Position numbers and translations under genes: made by a program
Origin: Anaerocolumna aminovalerica
GTDB taxonomy: Bacteria; Bacillota; Clostridia; Lachnospirales; Lachnospiraceae
Assembly: GCF_900115365.1 (NCBI RefSeq)
Contig: NZ_FOWD01000011.1
Coordinates: forward strand, 54,100 to 118,099
Direction: 5' to 3'
DNA: 64,000 nucleotides
Shown here: positions 19,801 through 27,542 of the stretch, in pieces
Layout of the letters: every line of letters starts with the position of its first letter
Position numbering within the stretch: position 1 is the stretch's first letter
Notes under the pieces: model-generated
The model's database searches: none
What the model was told of the DNA's origin: nothing
What the model saw: only the letters and a program-made list of their open reading frames with translations

Positions 19801-20590
19801 CATTGGTATTTAAGGTTGTACTTGTAATTCCTTCTGCCAATATAACCGTTGCTGAACTCTTGTAATTATTATCACTATCTTTAACTAAGGGTGAAACAAC
19901 TACCGGTACTTTAGCTTCTAACTTTTTACCATTTGCTAAACTAGTTCCGGAAGTTATGGTAATGATAGTGGAACCTGCACCTTTTGCAGTAACCTTACCG
20001 GTTGAATCTACTACCGCAACTTCAGGATTGGAGGTTGCCCATAATAAATTAGGAGTTGTACCTGCGTCCGGTTTCATAATATTTATTGTCTTAGTACTAT
20101 CCGGGTCAGATACATCCGGATTGAATGTTAACTGTAAAACTTTTTCTCCTGAACTGGTTGTTGTAAAATTACCGTTATCAACCACTAATGGTACTTCTAT
20201 GTAACAAACTACAGTTTTTGTTACTCCATCCTTTGTAACTGTTGCAGAAATTTCAGAAAACCCCGGTCCTTTCGGTGTCACTTTCACCTGATAGCTAGGT
20301 GTACCTGTTACTACCTTGGCAACACTCTCTTCGGAGGATTTCCAATTAACCGAAGTTGCATCTGTAACGCTTACACGTAAGTCAATGCTGTTACCATCAC
20401 TTATTGTGATACTTCCACCATGGGGGATTTTTTTCCCGCCATAATCGAAATAATATTCTTCCGCAACAGGTGTGGGGGTTGGAGTCGGTGTTGCAGTAGC
20501 ATTTGCTTTCACACCAGGCAGCATACTAATGCTAATTGCTGCGACCATACACATAACCCCTAAAAGTATTTTTCCCTTAATCTTCTTCAT
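16847..20590 (-). CDS. Large secreted protein of about 14 bacterial Ig-like (Big_2) repeats
   Basis: The 1247-residue product has a signal peptide (1 to about 30, KKIKGKILLGVMCMVAAISIS), a short TPTPTPTP linker, and about 14 tandem domains of roughly 80 residues. The consensus is L..TLKATV.P.NAT.K.VKW.SS...VA.VDSKGVVTA...GT..I...T, the Big_2 pattern. Domains 3-4 and the last are the most divergent. No LPXTG, S-layer or catalytic domain is seen, so it is probably an exported adhesive or cell-surface scaffold. All nine Cys of the mature protein occupy the same final-strand position of nine different domains. ATG at 20590 follows AAGGAGG. It interrupts the usual argR-recN junction and has its own terminator. 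Confidence 0.85.
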   Translation of the reverse strand: MKKIKGKILLGVMCMVAAISISMLPGVKANATATPTPTPTPVAEEYYFDYGGKKIPHGGSITISDGNSIDLRVSVTDATSVNWKSSEESVAKVVTGTPSYQVKVTPKGPGFSEISATVTKDGVTKTVVCYIEVPLVVDNGNFTTTSSGEKVLQLTFNPDVSDPDSTKTINIMKPDAGTTPNLLWATSNPEVAVVDSTGKVTAKGAGSTIITITSGTSLANGKKLEAKVPVVVSPLVKDSDNNYKSSATVILAEGITSTTLNTNAGYATNLAWEIYDNKGTIIPASETGRIIRDIHSYDSKIGFYNLKAGTYKIKGYTDIKYKGDSKITPLEVTLIVPIHIEKDYIIMNVGDDFRLTDNSNIYNPGIFTYTYPSGDSTTVNVAPSTGIIKAVHEGSVKVMLTYQTSSGLFDPAYTPSTKTISITVIDGISLNHTNATIYKSGSIQLIATSTENTNTTIWTTSDPTVATVNDGLVTGIKKGTVTITAAQIIKGVRKTATCIIRVEDSVSKVTVSPANVTLEVNEFVTLSAKVEPAGSNRGPLHWVSSDTNVVEVKDSTDLAATIRGVRPGTAVISAINQDNVVVGYCHVSVRQHVEKITLSETAVTLPLTAKNLQLRANVEPENATNKNVKWKSTNESVVRVDDKGMVTLVSSGVAAVIAFSESDPSVTAICNITVEIPVRSLTLDEKAKVMYVGESVRIGYLLTPNDASKKNVVWSSTDTSVVSVDSKGLITARSAGQAIIMVKTEDGAYYSTCTITVRQKATGIKFDVDNLELNVGQSYTIELTVTPSNSTELGLTWDTTDSKVATVDEKGKITAKAPGKAVIFVKTAYGAAIYCNVTVVQQPNDLQLNFDEKTLVIGEEFKLKATMQPSSSEEIALTWTSSNEKVAKVSNNGTVKAISGGTAVIKVQTADKKITKFCIVTVVEPVTNIKLNKTSYVLGVGKRFTLKATVEANTATNPKLKWTTSNSKVATVDSKGVVTAKSLGTVVITVTAQDGTRAEASCDIRVVRPVTSVTLNASSVTTVEGRSFTLKATVRPNNATIKKVKWTSSDESVAIVDSKGVVTALKAGTVTIKATATDNSGKYAAAVVKVKAQVPASKVIVSTKSLIMTPGESATLQKVINPTNSTDRFTWETDNKTVASVDKSTGRVTAHKPGTANIIVITESGKTATTEVTVVGLNTTSLELEQYSRYTLSVIGVNSGIVWDVDDPGIATVRNGVVESRKVGTTTITANINGKILRCRIKVTPIG

Positions 20591-20907
20591 ATTCGTCCTC
20601 CTTGACATGTTTCTCTAGCATTTTTCTCTTGTGTCTGATTTATATTCAGGATGTTTCCATCTTAACATTATTCAATTATATATCGGCAATTGTAATAGAA
20701 ATGATTAGGATAATGATGTGCTTTATTAATATTATTTATAAATGTTTTCGTAATTAGTATTATACTTATGAATCTATTTAATAAAACGGTACAATTCAGA
20801 TAAGAAATTCATATTCTACTTATCATTTCAATAATATAACGTGATTCCTATCTCTTTAAAATAAAACTTTTCTTCCAAATTACCTATAATATATCTGTTA
20901 AATAAAA
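20591..20907. other. AT-rich intergenic region before the Ig-repeat gene
   Basis: About 320 bases between the yebC terminator and the Ig-repeat gene hold no gene I can support. Several TATAAT-like strings occur on the minus strand, but none has a convincing -35 at 17 bases. Confidence 0.5.
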
Positions 20908-20953
20908 AAATCTCCTATTCATCGTGTTGTCAGCTACGATAAACAGGAGATTT
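20904..20953 (-). terminator. Rho-independent terminator of yebC
   Basis: AAATCTCCT (20908-20916) pairs with AGGAGATTT (20945-20953), with an inner ATCGT/ACGAT stem. On the minus strand TTTTTTTATTT follows. It lies nine bases past the yebC stop. Confidence 0.9.
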
Positions 20954-20961
20954 GAGTTCTG

Positions 20962-21705
20962 CTATTCTTCCTCTTCCGGCATATTCCAATTATGGTACAC
21001 TTCTTGCACATCATCGTCTTCATCTAATAAATCCAAAGTACGATTCATCATCTTAATATCTGTAGCATCTGTAAGGTCTACAAAGGTTTGAGGAATCATG
21101 GTTACTTCTGCCTGTGCCATAGGAATTCCTGCTTCCTCAAGTTTTTCGCGAACTTCACTGAATGTATCCGGGTCTGTTATGATTTCATAACTGTCTTCCT
21201 CTTCACTGAAGTCTTCTGCACCTGCGTCAAGAGCAACCATCATCAATTCATCTGCATCTTTTTCCCATTCTTCTTTATCAACTAGGATTTGTCCTTTTCT
21301 ATCAAACATAAAGGATACACATCCCGGAGTACCTACGTTACCATTGCCTTTTGTAAATGCATTTCTAACGTTAGATGCAGTTCGGTTCTTATTATCAGTT
21401 AAGCATTCTACGATAATAGCTGTACCATTAGGACCATAACCTTCATATGTTACGCGTTCGTAATTGTCTGCATTGGCATCTCCAGCTGCTTTTTTGATAC
21501 TTCTTTCAATGGTATCATTGGGCATGTTATTGGATTTTGCCTTTGCAATTATGTCTTTTAATTTACTGTTAGATGCAGGATCAGCACCGCCTTCTTTTAC
21601 TGCTACAGCGATTTCTCTTCCTAACTTGGTAAATATTTTACCTTTTGAAGCATCGTTCTTTTCTTTTTTATGTTTAATGTTTGCAAATTTTGAATGTCCT
21701 GACAT
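20962..21705 (-). CDS. yebC: YebC/PmpR family protein
   Basis: YebC/TACO1 proteins bind nucleic acid; members act as transcription regulators or help ribosomes at proline stretches. The 247 residues open with the conserved MSGHSKFANIKHKKEKNDASKGKIFTK, continue with VKEGGADPASNSKL and NMPNDTIERSIKKA, contain the conserved YEGYGPNGTAIIVE, and end with the acidic LLDEDDDVQEVYHNW. The ATG at 21705 follows AAGGAG by six bases; seven further codons upstream are leader. It lies between argR and the Ig-repeat gene, outside its common ruvC-ruvA context, and has its own terminator. Confidence 0.95.
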   Translation of the reverse strand: MSGHSKFANIKHKKEKNDASKGKIFTKLGREIAVAVKEGGADPASNSKLKDIIAKAKSNNMPNDTIERSIKKAAGDANADNYERVTYEGYGPNGTAIIVECLTDNKNRTASNVRNAFTKGNGNVGTPGCVSFMFDRKGQILVDKEEWEKDADELMMVALDAGAEDFSEEEDSYEIITDPDTFSEVREKLEEAGIPMAQAEVTMIPQTFVDLTDATDIKMMNRTLDLLDEDDDVQEVYHNWNMPEEEE

Positions 21706-21738
21706 GGTAATCTCCTTCCATTTCATAAGAATGCGTCA

Positions 21739-21779
21739 AAGCGGATATTCCACTTGCCTGCAGGCAAGTTTGTCCGCTT
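21739..21779. repeat. Nested palindrome in the yebC leader
   Basis: A perfect 18-base palindrome, ACTTGCCTG/CAGGCAAGT (21752-21769), sits inside an outer stem AAGCGGA (21739-21745) with TCCGCTT (21773-21779). It lies about 35 bases upstream of the yebC start on the minus strand. Confidence 0.75.
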
Positions 21780-21821
21780 ACGCCACTTGCTCATAACCCC
21801 ATTGCCACTACGTGGTATTTC

Positions 21822-21866
21822 AGCAGGAGTTCAAGCTCCTGCTAAACAGGCAAGCCCGCTTGCCTG
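21822..21866. repeat. Two further hairpins in the argR-yebC gap
   Basis: AGCAGGAG (21822-21829) pairs with CTCCTGCT (21836-21843), and CAGGCAAGC (21847-21855) with GCTTGCCTG (21858-21866). The second shares AGGCAAG with the 21752-21769 palindrome. They lie right after the argR stop and may terminate or stabilise its mRNA, though no T-run follows. Confidence 0.7.
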
Positions 21867-21872
21867 ATGAGG

Positions 21873-22334
21873 TTAAATACTTTTCGTATTAATATATTTA
21901 TTTAATTTTTCCATAACGGAAATAGTCTCTTCAGTTGTTTTAACAACGCACATAACGGTATCATCACCTGCGATACAGCCTAATATTCCCTGAATATGCA
22001 ATGCGTCTAAGGAAGCCGCCACAGCCATAGCCATACCGGAAACAGTCTTAATTACAATGATATTCATAGCCATATCCATGGAAATAAAGCCATCCTTTAA
22101 TACACGGATGAATTTATCACTTAAACCGGCTTCATTGTTTTTTAATATAATATACTTTTGTCTTCCGTCGTCCCCTGCTACCTTGGTCAGTTTCAATTCC
22201 CTGATGTCTCTTGATATAGTAGCTTGGGTTACATTGTACCCGGCCTTCGTTAATAGATCCGCTAATTCCTCCTGGGTTTCTATATCATTTTTATTAACCA
22301 ATTCAATAATTTTGCTTTGCCTTCCTAATTTCAT
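21873..22334 (-). CDS. argR: Arginine repressor ArgR/AhrC
   Basis: ArgR is the hexameric, arginine-sensing repressor of arginine synthesis. The 153 residues have an N-terminal winged helix (1-70) with YNVTQATISRDIRELKLTKV as recognition region, and a C-terminal oligomerisation/arginine-binding domain (about 80-150) with ALHIQGILGCIAGDDTVMCV. Its ATG overlaps the nadK stop by four bases, so the two are translationally coupled. In most Firmicutes recN follows directly; here yebC and the Ig-repeat gene intervene. Confidence 0.97.
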   Translation of the reverse strand: MKLGRQSKIIELVNKNDIETQEELADLLTKAGYNVTQATISRDIRELKLTKVAGDDGRQKYIILKNNEAGLSDKFIRVLKDGFISMDMAMNIIVIKTVSGMAMAVAASLDALHIQGILGCIAGDDTVMCVVKTTEETISVMEKLNKYINTKSI

Positions 22335-23203
22335 ACCAATTCCCCACCTTGTCCAATTTTTGTTCTTAATATCTCAAAAAAACTAGTATTATTTATTTTT
22401 ACCAGTTTTGTTTCTTCTTCTGCTTTGCATATATCAATAACATCCTCTGCATGAAGCAAAATCGCCTGCCTTCCGTCAAAGGTTGCAATTGCCTCTTCAT
22501 CTTGAGTTTTCTTACTTTTATCTATTTTAATAGTAATTTGATCCTCAGCAGATACTACTATACTTCTTGCATATAAAGAATGAGGGCAAATAGGTGTGAT
22601 AATAATAACCTTGGAAATCGGTTTTACAACGGGTCCTCCGGAGGAAAGACTGTATCCGGTGGAGCCGGTTGGAGTAGATACAATAATCCCATCTCCCCGG
22701 TATCGATCTACATATTCCCCATTAACATACACGCTAACACTTATGATCCTTGAAAAACCACTTCTGGTTACAACAATGTCGTTAAGAGATGAGCCGGCAT
22801 ACATTTCTTTATTATTGCTATAAATTCTACCGCCTATCATCATTCTGTTTTCAACATTATATTTATTTTCGAACAAGCAGTCCAGTGCATTGTATATATT
22901 GTTGACTTCAATTTCTGCTAAAAATCCAAGAGTGCCGAGATTAATACCTAAGATCGGTATGTTTTTTCCTAATAAATCATGGGCTGCCTGGATAATTGTA
23001 CCATCCCCTCCCAGTACAATAGCACATTCTGTGTCTTTTGAAACACCTGTCGTATCAGTGAAAAAATAATCCGAATTAATAGAGGGACGGCCATTCAGAA
23101 GAATACATTCTTTCTTATTCTTTTTCATGTACTCTACAATTTTCTTTGTAATGACTAAATCCTCATCTTTGTCGCGATTGGTTATAACACAAAATTTATC
23201 CAT
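22331..23203 (-). CDS. nadK: NAD kinase
   Basis: NadK phosphorylates NAD to NADP. The 290 residues contain the catalytic VLGGDGTIIQAAHDL loop (about 64-70), GINLGTLGFLAEI, the substrate motif RGDGIIVSTPTGSTGYSLSSGGPVV and the IITPICPHSLYARSIVV stretch. Length is usual. ATG at 23203 follows AGGAG by six bases. It overlaps argR by four bases and follows tlyA after 136 bases without visible genes. Confidence 0.97.
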   Translation of the reverse strand: MDKFCVITNRDKDEDLVITKKIVEYMKKNKKECILLNGRPSINSDYFFTDTTGVSKDTECAIVLGGDGTIIQAAHDLLGKNIPILGINLGTLGFLAEIEVNNIYNALDCLFENKYNVENRMMIGGRIYSNNKEMYAGSSLNDIVVTRSGFSRIISVSVYVNGEYVDRYRGDGIIVSTPTGSTGYSLSSGGPVVKPISKVIIITPICPHSLYARSIVVSAEDQITIKIDKSKKTQDEEAIATFDGRQAILLHAEDVIDICKAEEETKLVKINNTSFFEILRTKIGQGGELV

Positions 23204-23339
23204 TTAGGACTCCTACTATTTTACATCAATTTGTTTAAATATACATAGTATTTTTGATTTATATATTAAATTCAGCTGATAATTATCAATTAATTCCAAT
23301 TCAGCTTCACCTTGATATTCTATCATAAAACACACTCTT

Positions 23340-24206
23340 TTACAAGTTTAATGTTTCATGGGATAAGGTGACAACATTTCGTATACTATCTTGTAAATTT
23401 AATAAATTTACATTATCAACATATTGAGTACATTCTTCTAATGACAGCTCATTACTGCTCTCTTCAAAGCCAGGAGTACATTTCTTTATGTGCAGTAAGT
23501 ATTCAATATTGCCTTCCGGTCCTTTAATAGGTGAATAATCCAGATTCAGAATTCGGAATCCAATGCTTACCCCATATGCGATTACCTTTTCAATGACTTC
23601 TATATGAACCCTTTGGTCACGAACAACACCTTTTTTTCCTACTTTTTCTCTTCCTGCTTCAAATTGCGGTTTAATTAAGCAAACCACTTCTCCTCCATCT
23701 ATTAAAAGTTCTCTTACAGGTATTAACACTTTTGTCAAAGATATAAATGCAACATCAATAGATGCAAAATCAATCTCATCCTCAATATGCTCCGGTTCTA
23801 AATAACGGATATTGGTTTTTTCCATAGAAATTACTCTTGGATCTTGTCTAAGCTTCCAGGCCAATTGATTGGTACCCACATCTACTGCATAGACTTTTAC
23901 AGCTCCATTTTGCAGCATGCAGTCAGTGAATCCGCCTGTGGAGGAACCTACATCCATGCATATCTTTCCTTCCAGATTAACACCATAATGTTCTATGGCT
24001 TTCTCCAGTTTAAAACCTCCCCGGCTGACATACTTTGCTGTCACACCCTTTAATTCAATGTTTGCCGTGTCAGGAAACATACTTCCTGCTTTGTCTTCTC
24101 TCTGTCCTTCTACAAAAACATTTCCTGACATTATGATGGCTTTTGCCTTTTCCCTTGATTCAGCTAAATTTCTTTTCACTAACAGTATATCTAAACGTTC
24201 TTTCAT
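23340..24206 (-). CDS. tlyA: TlyA-family rRNA methyltransferase / haemolysin-like protein
   Basis: TlyA proteins 2'-O-methylate rRNA. The 288 residues have an S4 RNA-binding domain (about 1-62, MKERLDILLVKRNLAESREKAKA) followed by an FtsJ/RrmJ-type Rossmann methyltransferase with SRGGFKLEKAIEHY, MDVGSSTGGFTDCMLQNGA (SAM site) and VCLIKPQFEAGREKVGKKGVVRD. The ATG at 24206 is chosen over one four codons upstream, because the shared leader element (24211-24315) places its AGGTG-like site just before this position in nusB as well. It lies between dxs and nadK, the normal order. Confidence 0.95.
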   Translation of the reverse strand: MKERLDILLVKRNLAESREKAKAIIMSGNVFVEGQREDKAGSMFPDTANIELKGVTAKYVSRGGFKLEKAIEHYGVNLEGKICMDVGSSTGGFTDCMLQNGAVKVYAVDVGTNQLAWKLRQDPRVISMEKTNIRYLEPEHIEDEIDFASIDVAFISLTKVLIPVRELLIDGGEVVCLIKPQFEAGREKVGKKGVVRDQRVHIEVIEKVIAYGVSIGFRILNLDYSPIKGPEGNIEYLLHIKKCTPGFEESSNELSLEECTQYVDNVNLLNLQDSIRNVVTLSHETLNL

Positions 24207-24210
24207 TTTT

Positions 24211-24315
24211 ACACCCATTGCATATCACATCTGCAAACAGCTGTGATACTGCCTTAAATAAATAGGTTGAAAGAATCATGTGGCATTCTTTCTATATTTT
24301 TATTTTCTTTCAACC
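24211..24315 (-). repeat. Leader repeat shared with nusB (family 1), tlyA copy
   Basis: This 105-base element shares with 29191-29295 the strings GGTTGAAAG...CTTTCAACC (outer nine-pair stem), GGCAGTATCACA and GTGATATGCAATGGGTGTAA, all read on the minus strand. It ends directly in the ribosome site of tlyA. A fragment of the same end, GCAATAGGTGTAAAA, also precedes the mutY start. Confidence 0.8.
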
Positions 24316-24347
24316 TTATACCCATGCTCTTTCAATCTCATTCCTGC

Positions 24348-26237
24348 TTACGCTCTGACCCCCTTGGTGATTTCCAGTATCTTTTTGAACACAGTGACTT
24401 CATCTAAGCCATTTTTCTCTTTTAATATAGATACATCACCTTGTTCAATAAATTCATCCGGTAAGGAGATAATCAGTTGGGTAATATTTTGATAATTATG
24501 TTCTACAAGAAATCCCGCCACCTTCTCCCCAAATCCACCTGACTTTACGTTTTCTTCTAAGGTTACCCAAATAGCATGAGTAGCAGCTAACCTGTGAAGG
24601 AGTTCTTCATCCATTGGAGCAATAAACCTCATATTAACAAGTGTTACTTCTTTTCCATCGGCGTCCAACAGTTCTTTTACTTGTACCGCTGTTTCCACCA
24701 TGCTTCCAACAGCCAGTAAGACAATTCCTTGGGGTGCTTCATATATCACTTCACTTTTACCGTATTCTATAGGGGTACGGAATTCTTCCAGTTCTTCATA
24801 AGCTCTTCCACGGGGGTATCTGATGGCAATAGGGCCTTTTTCATATTTACTTGCATAAATCAGCATATCATGAAGCTCATTACCATTCTTAGGTGCCATT
24901 AAGGTCATAGAAGGCAAATGGGATAAATAAGTAATATCAAAAATTCCCTGATGAGTTTCCCCATCACTGCCTACCAAACCACTACGGTCAATGGCAAAAA
25001 TTACGGGAAGACTGTTAATGCAGACATCATGAATAATTTGGTCGTAAGCCCTTTGAAGAAAGGAGGAATAAATAGCAACCACAGGCTTCATTCCACCTAC
25101 TGCCAGCCCGGCAGCAAAGGTTACCCCATGCTCTTCAGCTATTCCTACATCAAAGAACCTGTTGGGATAGTGTTTGGAAAAGTTGTTTAATCCGGTACCA
25201 CTTGGCATAGCTGCGGTTATAGCAACGATTTTTTCATCCTTTTCCCCCAGTTCCACCATGGTTTCAGAAAATACTTCTGTATAGCTTTTACCTTTTTTGT
25301 GGGATACACCGTTTCCTGTTTTTATATTAAAGGCATCTACACCATGATACTTACTGGGATTTTCTTCTGCCGGTCTATATCCTTTTCCTTTTTTTGTAAC
25401 CACATGCACCAATACTGCCTCTTTCACTCTTGCAGCACTTTGAAAGGCCATTAACAATTGATTAATATCATGTCCGTCAATAGGTCCGATATAGGTGATT
25501 CCCATATCCTCAAAAAGCATACCGGATATTACTAATCGTTTCATGGAATCCTTTGATCTTCTCAATTTATCCATGATTTTATTTCCCATACCGCCCGGAA
25601 TGGAATTCAAAGACTGTTCCAGACTCTTTTTAAAATTATGGTATTGGGAATTAGTACGGATTTTGCCTAAATAATTTGCCATTCCTCCTACATTTTCAGA
25701 GATAGACATTTCATTATCATTTAATATAATCATGAAATTGGATTGGATTCTCGCAGCATTATTTAATGCTTCATATGCCATACCACCAGATAAAGCGCCA
25801 TCTCCAATAACGGCTGCTACTTTATAATCCTCACCGGACAAATCCCTGGCTTTTACCATGCCAAGAGCTGCTGATATGGAGGTTGAGCTGTGACCGGTAT
25901 CAAATGCATCACATTCACTTTCTTTTCTTTTGGGAAAGCCGCTTAATCCATCATAAGTTCTTAAGGTGGAAAATTCATTTTTTCTTCCCGTCAGCAATTT
26001 ATGAGTATAAGACTGATGCCCCACATCCCAGACTAATTTATCTTCCGGAAAGTTCATAAACAGATGTAAGGCCATGGTTAATTCCACAGTACCTAAATTT
26101 GAGGCAAGATGGCCTCCGGTTTTACTAATATTTTTTACAAGAAAACGTCTGATTTCTCTAGCTAACTGCTTATAATCAACCTGATTGACTTTTTTAATAT
26201 CGTTTGCCTGATTGATGTCATCTAAAATTTGAATCAT
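24348..26237 (-). CDS. dxs: 1-deoxy-D-xylulose-5-phosphate synthase
   Basis: DXS condenses pyruvate and glyceraldehyde 3-phosphate in the first step of the MEP isoprenoid pathway. The 629 residues have the TPP-binding GDGALSGGMAYEALNNA near residue 150, LNDNEMSIS, the transketolase pyrimidine domain with GIAEEHGVTFAAGLA and DRSGLVGSDGETHQG, and a C-terminal transketolase domain with IRYPRG and LEENVKSGGFG. ATG at 26237 follows AAGGTG. It follows ispA in the same direction, joining two isoprenoid steps. Confidence 0.97.
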   Translation of the reverse strand: MIQILDDINQANDIKKVNQVDYKQLAREIRRFLVKNISKTGGHLASNLGTVELTMALHLFMNFPEDKLVWDVGHQSYTHKLLTGRKNEFSTLRTYDGLSGFPKRKESECDAFDTGHSSTSISAALGMVKARDLSGEDYKVAAVIGDGALSGGMAYEALNNAARIQSNFMIILNDNEMSISENVGGMANYLGKIRTNSQYHNFKKSLEQSLNSIPGGMGNKIMDKLRRSKDSMKRLVISGMLFEDMGITYIGPIDGHDINQLLMAFQSAARVKEAVLVHVVTKKGKGYRPAEENPSKYHGVDAFNIKTGNGVSHKKGKSYTEVFSETMVELGEKDEKIVAITAAMPSGTGLNNFSKHYPNRFFDVGIAEEHGVTFAAGLAVGGMKPVVAIYSSFLQRAYDQIIHDVCINSLPVIFAIDRSGLVGSDGETHQGIFDITYLSHLPSMTLMAPKNGNELHDMLIYASKYEKGPIAIRYPRGRAYEELEEFRTPIEYGKSEVIYEAPQGIVLLAVGSMVETAVQVKELLDADGKEVTLVNMRFIAPMDEELLHRLAATHAIWVTLEENVKSGGFGEKVAGFLVEHNYQNITQLIISLPDEFIEQGDVSILKEKNGLDEVTVFKKILEITKGVRA

Positions 26238-26311
26238 GACTTCACCTTCATTCTAATATTTAAGTACCATATATGCTTTTTCTACCGCCTGTGACGGTCT
26301 TTTCAAATGTA

Positions 26312-27235
26312 TTATTTTATTCGTGTAATTAATCTATTGATCAATTCTTTAAGATATTCATTTTTTCTATTAAGGGAATCAAAACCAGCCAGTGCCTTTT
26401 GAGTTAATTCTTCTACCTGCTCTTTTGCTTTCTCTATCCCCAGAAGGGTAACATAGGTAATCTTTTCGTTTCGTTCATCACTATGAACTGGTTTTCCAAG
26501 AACTTCTACTGTAGAGGTAACGTCTAGTATGTCATCCTGTATTTGGAATGCCAATCCAATATTAGCTGCCATATCCTCTACAATAGCAGCCTCAGCATCA
26601 TTTGCACCGGCTAATATTGCTCCTATCATCATGGAAGCTTCAATTAATGCACTGGTTTTTAGTTTGTAAACGCAGTTTAATTTTTCCAAAGGCGAATCCT
26701 CATGGTGTATTCCTTCAATGTCCACAACTTGTCCGCCTATCATTCCGTACACACCGGCCTTTTGTCCTAATATTTCCATAGCTTTAGCCGCTTTTCTAAT
26801 TCTTTCATATAAAACAGTTGAATCTCTTTCAGCGCTATTTACTTTAAATGCTTTACAAGCTGTTTCAAAGGCATAATTTAATAACCCATCTCCTGCTAAG
26901 ATTCCCATTGCCTCTCCATACACGATATGAGTAGTTTTTCTGCCTCTTCGATATTCATCGTTATCCATTGCAGGCAAATCATCATGAACCAAAGAATAGG
27001 AATGAATCATCTCAATTGCCGCTATAAAAGGTTCTATGTAGCTTTGATCTGCTCCGCCAAATAAGCGGTAAGTTTCTAACATAAGCATAGGACGGATTCT
27101 TTTACCACCGCCTAATACACTGTAATTCATTGCTTCAAATATTGTTTTTTGAAAACCCTCTTCTTTTGGAAGGTAATTTTTAATAACGGTCTCTATATAT
27201 TCAATTCGATTGGCTTGTTCTTTATTAAAGTTCAT
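26312..27235 (-). CDS. ispA: Geranyltranstransferase / farnesyl diphosphate synthase
   Basis: IspA builds geranyl and farnesyl diphosphate from IPP and DMAPP. The 307 residues contain GGGKRIRPML, the first Asp-rich motif HDDLPAMDNDEYRRG, GMIGGQVVDIEG and the second motif QIQDDILDVT. Length is typical. Its ATG lies inside the end of xseB, an 11-base overlap, so the two are translationally coupled. Order xseA-xseB-ispA-dxs-tlyA is the Firmicutes norm. Confidence 0.96.
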   Translation of the reverse strand: MNFNKEQANRIEYIETVIKNYLPKEEGFQKTIFEAMNYSVLGGGKRIRPMLMLETYRLFGGADQSYIEPFIAAIEMIHSYSLVHDDLPAMDNDEYRRGRKTTHIVYGEAMGILAGDGLLNYAFETACKAFKVNSAERDSTVLYERIRKAAKAMEILGQKAGVYGMIGGQVVDIEGIHHEDSPLEKLNCVYKLKTSALIEASMMIGAILAGANDAEAAIVEDMAANIGLAFQIQDDILDVTSTVEVLGKPVHSDERNEKITYVTLLGIEKAKEQVEELTQKALAGFDSLNRKNEYLKELINRLITRIK

Positions 27236-27443
27236 CTGAGTCTTTATTCTCCCCTAATATAATTAATTGCTTTTCAACCTTGTCAATTGAATTATTGCAA
27301 TATTTCAATAGTTCTATACCATCTGTATAAAGCTTAAAGGAATCTTCCAAACTGATTTCTTCATTTTCAAGCTTTTTTATAATCTCCTGTAATTCTTCAA
27401 AGGAAGTTTCTAATGTTTTATTTTGTTTTTCTTGCGTTTTCAT
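27225..27443 (-). CDS. xseB: Exodeoxyribonuclease VII small subunit
   Basis: XseB pairs with XseA to form exonuclease VII, which degrades single-stranded DNA. The 72-residue coiled-coil product has the family core TSFEELQEIIKKLENEEISLEDSFKLYTDGIELLKYCN. The ATG at 27443 follows GAAAGGAG; fifteen codons further upstream stay open but run through the leader hairpin. It overlaps ispA by 11 bases and lies 91 bases downstream of xseA, a gap filled by two hairpins. Confidence 0.95.
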   Translation of the reverse strand: MKTQEKQNKTLETSFEELQEIIKKLENEEISLEDSFKLYTDGIELLKYCNNSIDKVEKQLIILGENKDSDEL

Positions 27444-27463
27444 ACAACCATACTCCTTTCGAC

Positions 27464-27511
27464 GAAGAAGTTCAAAATGAAATTCCAATGGATTTCATTT
27501 TGGAGTTCTTC
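27464..27511 (-). repeat. Long hairpin in the xseB leader
   Basis: GAAGAAGTTCAAAATGAAAT (27464-27483) pairs, with small mismatches, with ATTTCATTTTGGAGTTCTTC (27492-27511). It covers most of the xseA-xseB gap and ends 20 bases before the xseB start. Confidence 0.65.
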
Positions 27512-27513
27512 CA

Positions 27514-27542
27514 AATTGTGAAGATGCTTTTTCTTCACAATT
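27514..27542 (-). repeat. Leader hairpin shared with tpiA (family 4)
   Basis: AATTGTGAAGA (27514-27524) pairs perfectly with TCTTCACAATT (27532-27542). The core matches the tpiA leader hairpin at 6672-6696. The xseA stop codon lies inside the right arm. Confidence 0.65.
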
